Shown: piece by piece, positions 7,586 through 15,922 of the stretch
How positions within the stretch are numbered: the first letter of the stretch is position 1
How the letters are laid out: each line of letters starts with the position of its first letter
Source of the DNA: Azospirillum tabaci
Lineage (GTDB): Bacteria > Pseudomonadota > Alphaproteobacteria > Azospirillales > Azospirillaceae
Assembly: GCF_014596085.1 (NCBI RefSeq)
Contig: NZ_JACCJY010000031.1
Span: 1 to 64,000, forward strand
Direction of reading: 5' to 3'
DNA: 64,000 nucleotides
The notes under the pieces: model-generated
Told to the model about the DNA's origin: nothing
The model's database searches: none
Seen by the model: only the letters and a program-made list of their open reading frames with translations
Program-made: the position numbers and the translations under genes

Positions 7586-8551
7586 TCAGGCTTCCCCGGC
7601 GCCGTAGAAGAGGGTCACGGTGTGCTTCGCCTCGGCGAAGAAGAGCCAGCGCTCGGCGATCACCCCCAGCGCGGCGGCGGCGGCGGCCAGCAGCGCCAGC
7701 GTGCCGGACAGGGCGCCAGGGCCGGCGGCCAGCGCGCCGAGGCTCAGCGCCGCCGGCAGGGCGAAGGCGGCGAGGCGGGTGATGAAGCGCAGGCGGACGG
7801 CGTGGCGGCGTCCGACGCGGAAGCCCATTTCCTTGAGCAGGTAGTTGTCCTCGCTGTGCGGGGCGTCGAGCAGGCGGACCCGCCCGATGTGGCCCAGCCC
7901 GGTCGCCGTCTCCGCGGTGCTGACGGGGCGGGCGGTGGCGCAGTGCCGCCAATGCCCTTCCTTGGCCGCCCAGCCCAGCGCCACCGACGCCAGGGCCAGC
8001 AGCGAGGACCAGCCCGCCGCCTGACCCGCCACGCCCAGCAGCGCGTTCAGCAGCAGCGCTCCGGTCATCAGCGACAGCGCCAGATAGGTGCGCGGCACCC
8101 AGGGGTTGGCCCACTGGCGGATGGGCTTCAGCGAGGCGTAGATCATCGCCGTGCAGTAGACGGTGACCGCCGCCATCGCCGCGGTGATCCAGCCGGCGAT
8201 GCCCGCCACGCCGCTCCCGCCTCCGTCATTGCCGGTCGACAGGACGATCCAGGCGATGGCGAAGACGCCCGCCGGCAGGAAGGTGGCGACCGCCGCCACC
8301 CCTTCGCGCGACAGCCAGGAGCTGCGCCATTGCGACAGCGCCCGCCACGCCCGCTCCGGCCGGCCGAGGTGGGCCAGAGAGGACAGCAGACCGGCCACCA
8401 CCAGACCCAGGGCGAGGGCGAGGGCGGCGAGGCCGAACAGCGGGCTCGCCGGCAGCAGGCCGAAGGGCGCCAGCAGGCCGAGCAGGGCGAGCAGACCGTA
8501 GCCGGCGCCCGCCGCGCTCGTGAAGAAGATGATGGAGAAGGCCGGATGCAT
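7586..8551 (-). CDS. soeC: Membrane anchor subunit of sulfite-oxidising enzyme (DmsC-like)
   Basis: A 321-residue polytopic inner-membrane protein of the DmsC family, with roughly eight hydrophobic segments. It begins MHPAFSIIFFTSAAGAGYG, typical of DmsC-type quinone-reactive anchors. In SoeABC it passes electrons from the cytoplasmic catalytic and ferredoxin subunits to the quinone pool. GGAGGGAG precedes the ATG, 13 bases after soeB. The family also includes DMSO reductase anchors; the sulfite role is inferred from the neighbouring xsc and from the SoeABC gene order known in Allochromatium and roseobacters. Confidence 0.82.
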   Translation of the reverse strand: MHPAFSIIFFTSAAGAGYGLLALLGLLAPFGLLPASPLFGLAALALALGLVVAGLLSSLAHLGRPERAWRALSQWRSSWLSREGVAAVATFLPAGVFAIAWIVLSTGNDGGGSGVAGIAGWITAAMAAVTVYCTAMIYASLKPIRQWANPWVPRTYLALSLMTGALLLNALLGVAGQAAGWSSLLALASVALGWAAKEGHWRHCATARPVSTAETATGLGHIGRVRLLDAPHSEDNYLLKEMGFRVGRRHAVRLRFITRLAAFALPAALSLGALAAGPGALSGTLALLAAAAAALGVIAERWLFFAEAKHTVTLFYGAGEA

Positions 8552-8564
8552 GGGACTCCCTCCC

Positions 8565-9323
8565 TCAGCGCGCCAGGATGCGGTCGGCCCATTTCAGCAG
8601 GCCGTGGAGCGGTTGATCGTCGTTGGCGCTGTCCTTGGTGACGCGTTCGTCGAGCGCCAGGGTGGGGCGGGGCCGGGGCGGCAGGTACTTGTTGGTCGGC
8701 TGGTAGCCCAGTTCCGGCATCAGGTCGTAGCCGCCGCGCTCCGCCACCAGCTTCGAGACGGCGGAGGACGGGTCGGCGAGGTCGCCGAAATGGCGGGCGG
8801 AGGTCGGGCAGACCATGACGCAGGCCGGCACCCGCTCCGATTCCGCCAGCGTCTCGTTGTGGATGCGGTCGATGCACAGCGTGCATTTCTTCATCACGCC
8901 AACGTCCTGGTCGAACTCCCGCGCGCCGTAGGGGCAGGCCCAGGAGCACAGCTTGCAGCCGATGCACAGATCCTCGTTGACCAGAACGATGCCGTCCTCG
9001 GCCCGCTTGTAGGAGGCACCGGTCGGGCAGACGGTCACGCAGGCCGGCTGTTCGCAATGCAGGCAGGAGCGCGGGAAGTTGGTGGTGCGCGACCCGCCGC
9101 AGCCGCCCCGCTCGGAGCCGGCCTCGAAGCTGTGGATGCGGTTGAACCACACCCCGTCCGGTCCGGCGCCGTAGGCGTCGGTGTCGGTCAGCGGCGCCAT
9201 GTGGCCGCCGTCGTTCCACTGCTTGCAGGCCACCGCGCAGGCGTGGCAGCCGACGCAGGTGTCCAGGTCGATGACCAGCCCCAGCCGGGGCGTGCCGGGT
9301 TCGCGGTTGGGAAGGCTCGTCAT
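8565..9323 (-). CDS. soeB: Ferredoxin-type subunit with four [4Fe-4S] clusters
   Basis: A 252-residue electron-transfer subunit of the DmsB/NrfC type. Sixteen cysteines form four cluster motifs: C23, C26, C29, C33; C87, C90, C95, C99; C120, C123, C126, C130; and C147, C150, C168, C172. No twin-arginine leader is visible on it or on SoeA, which fits a cytoplasm-facing SoeAB complex and a cytoplasmic sulfite source. The start at 9323 has GGAGG eight bases upstream and overlaps the soeA stop by four bases (ATGA), implying translational coupling and one-to-one assembly. Confidence 0.88.
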   Translation of the reverse strand: MTSLPNREPGTPRLGLVIDLDTCVGCHACAVACKQWNDGGHMAPLTDTDAYGAGPDGVWFNRIHSFEAGSERGGCGGSRTTNFPRSCLHCEQPACVTVCPTGASYKRAEDGIVLVNEDLCIGCKLCSWACPYGAREFDQDVGVMKKCTLCIDRIHNETLAESERVPACVMVCPTSARHFGDLADPSSAVSKLVAERGGYDLMPELGYQPTNKYLPPRPRPTLALDERVTKDSANDDQPLHGLLKWADRILAR

Positions 9324-12304
9324 GCGCGGGTCCTCCGGAAGACGGCGCCGGTCCGCAGGATGGCGGGCGGCGGCTCGACGCCCGGCGGCATGGCCTGGGC
9401 GGGGAAGCGCGGCATCGTCTCGGCCCGTTCCTTCGGCGGCGCCTTCTCGACGCGGACGCGCAGGTCGTACCAGGCGGCCTGTCCGGTCACCGGGTCGGCG
9501 TTGGCGTACCGGTAGCCGTCGCGCTCCGGCAGCAGTTCGGAGATCAGGTGATTGAGCAGGAAGCCTTTCGTCCCCTCCGGCGCGTCGGTGGACAGGTTCC
9601 AGGCGCCGGAGCGCTTGCCGATGGCGTTCCAGGTCCACACCGTCCCGGCCTCCACCCCGTCCATCGGCCGGATCGGCACCCGGACGCGCCCGGTCGGGCT
9701 GGTCACCCAGGCCCAGTCGCCATCGGCGAGGCCGAGCGCCTCCGCGGTGGAGCGCGCGATGTACAGGCTGTTGCGCGCCAGGATCTGCCGCAGCCAGGCG
9801 TTCTGCGAGCCCCAGGAATGGTACATGGGCATCGGGCGCTGGGTGACCGCGTGCAGCGGGAAGGCGCCCTCGTCCAGCCCCTCCTCCTCCAGCGGCGGGT
9901 ACCAGAAGGGCAGGGGGTCGAAGTAGGTATCCACCCGTCGCCGTTTGTCGGCGGGCGGCACCACCGCGCCGTGCCCGCGCGCGGCGAGGCGGAATTTCTG
10001 AAGCGGCTCGACGTAGAGCTGGAGGATCACCGGCTCCGGCTTGTCGAGGAAGCCCATGCGGGTGGCGGTCTCCAGATAGGCTTGGTTGGCGTGCTTGAAA
10101 TAGTGCTGCTCCGGCGGCAGCTCGAAGTGCCAGAAGCAGCCGTTGCGGACGTAGCGGTCGAGCTGGTCCGGGTTGGGCGCACCCTTGCCGGCGTCCTTCC
10201 CGTCGGCGCCGCGCCAGCCGGCCAGCGGGCCGATGCCGGGCTTGCGCTCGTGGTTGGTCATATAGTCGGGATAGCCGCCGGGGTAGCGCGGGCTGCCGTC
10301 CTCCCGCACGAAGGCGGGCAGGCCGAGGCGGGCGCCCAGCTCGATCAGCACGTCCTGGAAGGGCCGCACGTCGCGGTCGGGGGTCAGCACCGGCTGGCGG
10401 ATGGAATCGCCGGGGCCGTGCGCGCTGCCGATCGGGCGGTCGAGCAGGGAGATGCAGTCCCACCGCTCCAGATAGGTGGTGTCGGCCAGCACGAGGTCGG
10501 CGTAGGCCACCATCTCCGACGCGTAGGCGTCGCAATAGACGATGAAGGGGATGCGGTGCTCGCCGGTGTCCGGGTCCTTGTCGGACAGCATCCGCATCGT
10601 CTCGGACGTGTTCATCGACGAGTTCCAGGCCATGTTGGCCATGTACATGAACAGCGTGTCGACGCGGTACGGGTCGCCCTCCCAGGCGTTGGCGACCACC
10701 ATGTGCATCAGCCCGTGCACCGACAGCGGCGCGTCCCAGCTGAAGGCCTTGTCGATGCGCAGCGGCTGCCCGTCCTCGCCGACCAGCAGGTCCTCCGGTC
10801 CCATGGGGTAGCCGAGCGGCATCCCGGCGATGGCCTTGCCGGGGCCGGTCTCGCCGCGCTTGCCGGCGGGCTTGGGACCCGGCGGAGCGGGGCGGGGGTA
10901 GGGCGACTTGTAGCGCCAGCCGCCCGGCACGTCGATGGTGCCCAGCAGGATTTGCAGGATGTGGATGGCCCGGCAGGTGTGGAAGCCGTTGGAGTGCGCG
11001 GAGATGCCGCGCATGGCGTGCATGGCGATGGGCCGCCCGACCATCCGCTCGTGGCGCCGCCCCGCCCAGTCGGTCCAGGGCTGCTCGATGGTCAGCGTCT
11101 CCTGGAAGGCGAGGTGGGCCATCTCGGCGGCGATGCGGCGGATGGTGTCGGCGGGCACGCCGCAGCGCTCGGCCACCGCCTCCGGCGCGTGCTGCGGGTC
11201 GAGGTAGCGCTCGGCCAGCAGATGGAAGGAGGGCACGGCCCGCCGCCCGTCTGGCAGGGTGACGGCGCCGACCAGCGCCGGGCGGATGCCGGCTGCGGTC
11301 GCCGGAACGGCACGCTGCTCCACCGCGTCCCAGGCCAGCGGGGCGCCGTCGGCGTCGCGGGCGAACAGGCCGTCGTCGGGGGCGCCGGGGTCCTGGATGA
11401 CCAGCCAGGGGGCGTTGGTGTAGCGGACCAGATACTCGGCGTCGATGCGGTCGGCGCGCAGCAGCTCGTGGATCAGGGCGAAGACGAACACCCCGTCGCT
11501 GCCCGGACGGATGCCGATCCACTCGTCGGCGATGGCGGAGTAGCCGGTCTTGATCGGGTTGACGGAGACGATCTTGGCGCCGCGCGCCTTCATCTTCGAC
11601 AGGCCGATCTTGATCGGGTTGCTGTCATGGTCCTCGGCCACGCCGAACAGCAGCAGGTAGCGGGTGTGGTCCCAGTCCGGCTCCCCGAACTCCCAGAAGC
11701 TGCCGCCCAGCGTGTACATGCCCGCCGCCGCCATGTTGACGGAGCAGAAGCCGCCATGCGCCGCGAAGTTGGGCGTGCCGAACTGCGCCGCCCAGAAGCC
11801 GGTCAGCGACTGGCTCTGGTCGCGCCCGGTGAAGAAAGCGAGCTTGCTGGGGTCGCTGTCGCGGATCTTGCCGAGACGCTCGGTCAGGATGGTCAGCGCC
11901 TCGTCCCACTCGATCTCGCGGAACTCGCCGGTGCCGCGCTCCCCCGTGCGCAGCAGGGGCTTGCGCAGCTTGGCCGGGGAGTTCTGGGTCATGATGCCGG
12001 CGGACCCCTTGGCGCAGATCACGCCGTGGTTCACCGGATGGTCCTTGTTCCCCTCGATGAAGCGGAGCTGGCCGTCCTTGATGTGCACTTTGATGCCGCA
12101 GCGGCAGGCGCACATGTAGCAGGTGGTGTATTTGACCGTGTCGGAGACGGTCGGCGAGGGGTCGATGTCCTCGCGCGGCGACTGGTAGCGGTCGAGCCAG
12201 CCGCGCGCGTCCTCGGGCGCCGCCGGCCCGCTCCTTCGCTGGAACCCCTGGGTGAAGGCGAACCCGCGCGCACGCTGGCCGCCGACGTCGTCGATCTTCG
12301 CCAT
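9320..12304 (-). CDS. soeA: Molybdopterin catalytic subunit, SoeA-like sulfite dehydrogenase
   Basis: A 994-residue member of the DMSO reductase superfamily. The N-terminal [4Fe-4S] motif uses C62, C65, C69 and C97, followed by molybdopterin-binding domains and a C-terminal dinucleotide-binding domain (TSPTGRVRVPIRPMDGV). No Tat signal is visible, as expected for the cytoplasmic SoeA. In this context it should oxidise the sulfite released by Xsc to sulfate. The ATG at 12304 has AAGGAAC upstream; a longer frame to 12391 runs into the intergenic hairpin. Other superfamily activities (thiosulfate, polysulfide or DMSO reduction) cannot be excluded by sequence alone, but linkage to xsc favours sulfite. 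Confidence 0.85.
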   Translation of the reverse strand: MAKIDDVGGQRARGFAFTQGFQRRSGPAAPEDARGWLDRYQSPREDIDPSPTVSDTVKYTTCYMCACRCGIKVHIKDGQLRFIEGNKDHPVNHGVICAKGSAGIMTQNSPAKLRKPLLRTGERGTGEFREIEWDEALTILTERLGKIRDSDPSKLAFFTGRDQSQSLTGFWAAQFGTPNFAAHGGFCSVNMAAAGMYTLGGSFWEFGEPDWDHTRYLLLFGVAEDHDSNPIKIGLSKMKARGAKIVSVNPIKTGYSAIADEWIGIRPGSDGVFVFALIHELLRADRIDAEYLVRYTNAPWLVIQDPGAPDDGLFARDADGAPLAWDAVEQRAVPATAAGIRPALVGAVTLPDGRRAVPSFHLLAERYLDPQHAPEAVAERCGVPADTIRRIAAEMAHLAFQETLTIEQPWTDWAGRRHERMVGRPIAMHAMRGISAHSNGFHTCRAIHILQILLGTIDVPGGWRYKSPYPRPAPPGPKPAGKRGETGPGKAIAGMPLGYPMGPEDLLVGEDGQPLRIDKAFSWDAPLSVHGLMHMVVANAWEGDPYRVDTLFMYMANMAWNSSMNTSETMRMLSDKDPDTGEHRIPFIVYCDAYASEMVAYADLVLADTTYLERWDCISLLDRPIGSAHGPGDSIRQPVLTPDRDVRPFQDVLIELGARLGLPAFVREDGSPRYPGGYPDYMTNHERKPGIGPLAGWRGADGKDAGKGAPNPDQLDRYVRNGCFWHFELPPEQHYFKHANQAYLETATRMGFLDKPEPVILQLYVEPLQKFRLAARGHGAVVPPADKRRRVDTYFDPLPFWYPPLEEEGLDEGAFPLHAVTQRPMPMYHSWGSQNAWLRQILARNSLYIARSTAEALGLADGDWAWVTSPTGRVRVPIRPMDGVEAGTVWTWNAIGKRSGAWNLSTDAPEGTKGFLLNHLISELLPERDGYRYANADPVTGQAAWYDLRVRVEKAPPKERAETMPRFPAQAMPPGVEPPPAILRTGAVFRRTRA

Positions 12305-12338
12305 CCTGTTCCGTTCCTTCCGGAATGCCTCCCCCGTT

Positions 12339-12364
12339 CCCTCCCGGCGGGGGCCGGGGGAGGG
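12339..12364. other. GC-rich stem-loop between ligase and soe genes
   Basis: CCCTCCCGGC at 12339-12348 pairs with GCCGGGGGAGGG ending at 12364 (two extra bases bulge). It lies in the 103-base gap between the sucD-like gene and soeA, the second-largest gap inside the block. No T-run follows it on the minus strand, so it is more likely an mRNA processing or stabilising hairpin that sets different levels of the two halves than a terminator. Confidence 0.4.
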
Positions 12365-12407
12365 TGGCTGTGCTGCCGTGCCGTTCTTCAAAAAGGCGGC
12401 TGAGCGC

Positions 12408-13316
12408 TCAGTCCGCGAGCCGCTGCGCGCCCGACCGTTTCGCGGCCTCGGCCATCAGGGCGTCGAGGGCCGCCGGCAGGTCGCCCGGCACATCGACCAC
12501 GACGGCCCCGGCGCGCTCCAGCGCGCCGCGCTTGGAGGCGTAGCTGCCGCGGTCGCCGGTCACGATGGCGCCGGCATGGCCCATCTTCTTGCCCGGCGGG
12601 GAGGCGCGACCGGCGATGAAGGAGACGACGGGCTTGTCCGTCTTCGCCACCAGCTCCGCCGCTTCCTCCTCCATGCTGCCGCCGATCTCGCCGATCAGCG
12701 CGATGGCGTCGGTGCCTGGATCGTCGATCAGGGCGGCCAGCGCGTCCTTGGTCGTGGTGCCGATCATCGGGTCGCCGCCGATGCCGAGGAAGGCCGACTG
12801 CCCATGGCCGCCGCGCACGAGGTTCAGGCAGACCAGCGTGCCCAGGCTGCCGCTGCGCGAGATGACGCCGACCCGCCCCGGCTGGAAGACGCGCGGGTTG
12901 AAGGCGGGCATGATGCCGACGAATCCTTCGCCCGGCGTCACGATGCCGGCGGTGTTCGGCCCGATGATGCGCGTGCCGTGCTCCGCCGCCGCGGCGTGCA
13001 TCTCCATCACGTCGTGGGAGGGGATGTGCTCGGTCAGGCAGACGACGGTCTTGGCGCCCGCCTCGATGGCGTCGATGGCGGCGGCCTTGGCGGCGGCGGG
13101 CGGGATGAACATCACCGACACGTCGAAACCGCCGTTCGCCATGGCCTCCTTCGCGGTGGCGAAGATGGGCACGCCGCAATGGCTCTGCCCGGCCTTCTTC
13201 GGGTTCACGCCGCCGACCACGGTGGTGCCGTAGGCCTGCATCTGCTCGGTCCAGAAGGTGCCCTGCTTGCCGGTGATGCCCTGCACCAGGACCCGGTCGC
13301 TCTTGCGTACGATCAT
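12408..13316 (-). CDS. ADP-forming acyl-CoA ligase alpha subunit (SucD-like)
   Basis: A 302-residue CoA-binding subunit of the succinyl-CoA synthetase family. The CoA-binding Rossmann region starts VLVQGITGKQGTFWTEQM and the phosphorylated histidine is H247 in GKKMGHAGAIV, as in E. coli SucD. With the next gene it should make an acyl-CoA from a carboxylate and ATP. Because it is coupled to an acylating aldehyde dehydrogenase and xsc, sulfoacetate is the most likely substrate, by analogy with the ADP-forming SqwKL ligase of the sulfoquinovose transketolase pathway; Cupriavidus instead uses SauT. Overlaps the beta-subunit stop by four bases. Confidence 0.83.
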   Translation of the reverse strand: MIVRKSDRVLVQGITGKQGTFWTEQMQAYGTTVVGGVNPKKAGQSHCGVPIFATAKEAMANGGFDVSVMFIPPAAAKAAAIDAIEAGAKTVVCLTEHIPSHDVMEMHAAAAEHGTRIIGPNTAGIVTPGEGFVGIMPAFNPRVFQPGRVGVISRSGSLGTLVCLNLVRGGHGQSAFLGIGGDPMIGTTTKDALAALIDDPGTDAIALIGEIGGSMEEEAAELVAKTDKPVVSFIAGRASPPGKKMGHAGAIVTGDRGSYASKRGALERAGAVVVDVPGDLPAALDALMAEAAKRSGAQRLAD

Positions 13317-14437
13317 CGCGCGGCCTCCACGGCTGCCGAGATGGCGTCTTCCATCCGGTCGTAGGGTTCGATCCCCAGCTCCTCCCGCACCATGCGCACG
13401 GCCTCGTCCTCGCCGGTGCCGTGGATGGAGAAGAAGACGGGGATGGTGGGGTTCAGCGTCTTCCAGGCCTGGATCACGCCGCCGGCCATCACATCGGTGC
13501 GGGCGAAGGCGCCGCAGAAGTTGACGACCAGGCTCTTGACGCCGGGGTTGGACAGCACGAGGTCCAGCGCCTCCGTCCCCTTGGTGTAGGCCTCGCCGCC
13601 GATCTCCAGGAAGTTGGCGGGGCGCCCGCCGGCGTGGCTGACCACGTCCATCGTCGTCATGGTCAGCCCGGCACCATTGGCCAGGACGCCGACATTGCCC
13701 TCCAGCTCGATGAATTTGAGGTCGAGTGCCCGCCCGCGCTCCTCCAGCGCCGACAGCGTTTCCCTGGCGCCCAGTTCGGCGATGTCCGTTTGCCGGTAGA
13801 GCGCGGCATCGTCCACCGTCAGCTTGCAGTCCAGCGGCACGACGCGGCCGTCGGCGAGCAGGGCCAGCGGGTTGATTTCCAGCAGCTCGGCGTCGTGCTG
13901 GCGGTAGACGCGGTAGAGATCGACCAGCATCGCCGCCACCGGCACCGCGGCCTCGCCGAGGTCCAGCCCCAGCAGCAGGCGGCGCGCGTCCGCCGGGCCG
14001 AAGCCCTTGCGGATGTCCACCGCCATGCGGCGCAGGGATTCGGGGCGGGTCGCCGCGACCTCCTCAATGTCCATGCCGCCCTCGGTGGAGAACAGCACGA
14101 GCGGGCTGCGGCTGGCCGGGTCGTTCAGCACCGCGGCGTAGAATTCGCGGGCGATGGCCGCCTGCTCCTCCACCAGGACGCGGGCGACCGGGAAGCCGCC
14201 GATCTCCATGCCCAGGATGGCCTGCGCGGCGGCGGCCGCCTCCTCCGGCGTGGTGGCCAGCTTGACGCCGCCCGACTTGCCGCGCTTGCCCGTCGGCACC
14301 TGCGCCTTGACGACCACCGGCCCGATGGCGCGGGCGGCGGTTTCGGCCTCCTGCGCGCTGGCGCAGAGGCGCCCCTGCGGAACGCTCACCCCGGCGCGGG
14401 CGAGCACGGATTTCCCGGCCTGTTCCTCGAAGTTCAT
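13313..14437 (-). CDS. ADP-forming acyl-CoA ligase beta subunit (SucC-like)
   Basis: A 374-residue ATP-grasp subunit paired with the SucD-like protein. It shows the expected VVVKAQVPTGKRGKSGGVKL nucleotide-binding segment, the LLEINPLALLADG motif and GIVTP-type partner contacts in the alpha chain. Residues normally contacting succinate are not identifiable by eye. I prefer ATG 14437 because GGAGG lies just upstream; the frame extends to an ATG at 14449 that overlaps the stop of the dehydrogenase gene by one base (TGATG). Either start implies coupling with the upstream dehydrogenase. A TCA-cycle role is unlikely in this location. Confidence 0.82.
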   Translation of the reverse strand: MNFEEQAGKSVLARAGVSVPQGRLCASAQEAETAARAIGPVVVKAQVPTGKRGKSGGVKLATTPEEAAAAAQAILGMEIGGFPVARVLVEEQAAIAREFYAAVLNDPASRSPLVLFSTEGGMDIEEVAATRPESLRRMAVDIRKGFGPADARRLLLGLDLGEAAVPVAAMLVDLYRVYRQHDAELLEINPLALLADGRVVPLDCKLTVDDAALYRQTDIAELGARETLSALEERGRALDLKFIELEGNVGVLANGAGLTMTTMDVVSHAGGRPANFLEIGGEAYTKGTEALDLVLSNPGVKSLVVNFCGAFARTDVMAGGVIQAWKTLNPTIPVFFSIHGTGEDEAVRMVREELGIEPYDRMEDAISAAVEAAR

Positions 14438-14448
14438 CGTCGCCTCCA

Positions 14449-15876
14449 TCAGCGTCCGTGGCGGGACCAGAAGGGGCCGAACAGGGCCTCTTCGCTCGGC
14501 TTGTCCTCCGGGATCGGGCGGACGAGATGGGTGATGTTGACGAAGTGCTTCCAGCTCAGATTCTCGGAGATGGAGTTCTTCTGCCAGCTCCCGCAGCCCA
14601 TCGAGAGGGTGAAGTTCAGCCCGCTGTCAAAGCCGCCGCCGTTGCCGAAGGTGTGGGCGAAGTTGACCAGCACGCGCACCACGTCCAGCTCGTCGGCCAG
14701 CCGCTTCGCGTGCGCCTCGTCCCGCGTGTGGATGCCGCAGGAATGGCCACGCCCCTGGTGGTCGAGGATCCTGCGCACCTGATCGACCGCCGCGTCGAAG
14801 TCCGGCACCCGGTAGACGGCCAGCACCAGCGACAGCTTCTCGCCGGAGAAGGGATGCGCCTTGCCGACGCCCGTCTCCTCCACCAGGAAGAAGCGGGCCT
14901 CGCGCGCCTTGGGCGACAGCGCGAACGCCTCGGCCAGGACGGCGGCGTCCTTGGCGATCAGCTTGCGGTTCAGCTTGCCGTTCTCCCACAGGCGGGACTG
15001 CACGCGTTCCCGCTCCTCCGCGGTGCAGAGGTAGGCGCCGGCCTCCTCCAACGCCGCGATGGTCGCGTCGTAGACGGAGTCGAGAACGACGAGCGCGTTC
15101 TCCGACGAGCAGGAGGTGGAATTGTCGAAGGTCTTGGACGCGCAGATCTTGCGCGCCGCCTCGGCCAGATCGGCGCTCTCGTCCACGATGACCGGGACGT
15201 TGCCGGCCCCGACGCCGATGGCCGGGGTGCCGCTGGAATAGGCGCGGCGCACGTTGTCCTGGGAACCGGTGACGACGACGAGGTCGACCGCTTCCATCAG
15301 CGCCTGGGTCAGGCCCTTGGTGATCGGGGTGGGGATCATCTGCACCAGATCCTCCGGCGCGCCGATGCGCGCCAGCTCGGCCCGCATCAGCTCGACCGTG
15401 CGGCCGGTGGCGGCGGAGCCCATGGGGGAGGGGGCGATGATGATGGCGTTGCGGCCCTTGACGGCCATCATCGCCTTGTTGACCGGGGTGGCCGCCGGGT
15501 TGGTGGAGGGGGTGACGGCGCCGACGACGCCCAGCGGCTTGGCGATCTTGACGATGCCCTTGGCGGTGTCCTCCTCGATCACGCCGACGGTGCGCACCCG
15601 CATCAGGTCGCGCAGCGTGCCGAAGGTCTTGCGCTGGTTCTTGACGATCTTGTCCGCGACGTTGCCGAGGCCGGTGTCGGCCACCGCCAGCTCCGCCAGG
15701 GCGCGGGCGCGGCCCGGCTCGTAGATGGCCCAGGCGAGTGCGGCGACGGCGTCGTCCACCCGCTCCTGCGTCGCGTCGGCGAAGGCGCGCTGGGCGGCGC
15801 GGGCGCGGGCGACGAGGGCGGCGATGGCCTCCTGGTCGGCGCTGGCCGGCGTTCGGTCGAGCATGATGTTGTCCAT
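14449..15876 (-). CDS. sauS: CoA-acylating sulfoacetaldehyde dehydrogenase (SauS-like)
   Basis: A 475-residue aldehyde dehydrogenase of the CoA-acylating group. The catalytic cysteine is C256 in FDNSTSCSSENA, and the cofactor region contains GAVTPSTNPAATP and TGSQDNVRRAYSSGTPAIG. In sulfoacetate degraders SauS reduces sulfoacetyl-CoA with NAD(P)H to sulfoacetaldehyde, the Xsc substrate. Adjacent CoA-ligase genes and xsc support that reading over succinate-semialdehyde or acetaldehyde dehydrogenase. The start is unsure: a GTG at 15891 and the ATG at 15876 both lie awkwardly relative to GGGAG. Forty-six bases separate it from tctA. Confidence 0.85.
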   Translation of the reverse strand: MDNIMLDRTPASADQEAIAALVARARAAQRAFADATQERVDDAVAALAWAIYEPGRARALAELAVADTGLGNVADKIVKNQRKTFGTLRDLMRVRTVGVIEEDTAKGIVKIAKPLGVVGAVTPSTNPAATPVNKAMMAVKGRNAIIIAPSPMGSAATGRTVELMRAELARIGAPEDLVQMIPTPITKGLTQALMEAVDLVVVTGSQDNVRRAYSSGTPAIGVGAGNVPVIVDESADLAEAARKICASKTFDNSTSCSSENALVVLDSVYDATIAALEEAGAYLCTAEERERVQSRLWENGKLNRKLIAKDAAVLAEAFALSPKAREARFFLVEETGVGKAHPFSGEKLSLVLAVYRVPDFDAAVDQVRRILDHQGRGHSCGIHTRDEAHAKRLADELDVVRVLVNFAHTFGNGGGFDSGLNFTLSMGCGSWQKNSISENLSWKHFVNITHLVRPIPEDKPSEEALFGPFWSRHGR

Positions 15877-15922
15877 GGTTGCTTGTCTCACTCCCTGAAG
15901 GTTCGTTCGTTGGTTCGGACGG

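Noticed and set aside
9548..12403. A 951-codon open frame on the plus strand opposite soeA
   Set aside because: It mirrors the codon structure of soeA, has a composition rich in Arg, Gly, His and Val and no recognisable domain. Long antisense frames are expected in GC-rich DNA.
12408..14437. SucCD-like genes as the TCA-cycle succinyl-CoA synthetase
   Set aside because: They are translationally coupled to an acylating dehydrogenase and lie between sauS-like and soe genes; no other TCA genes are near.
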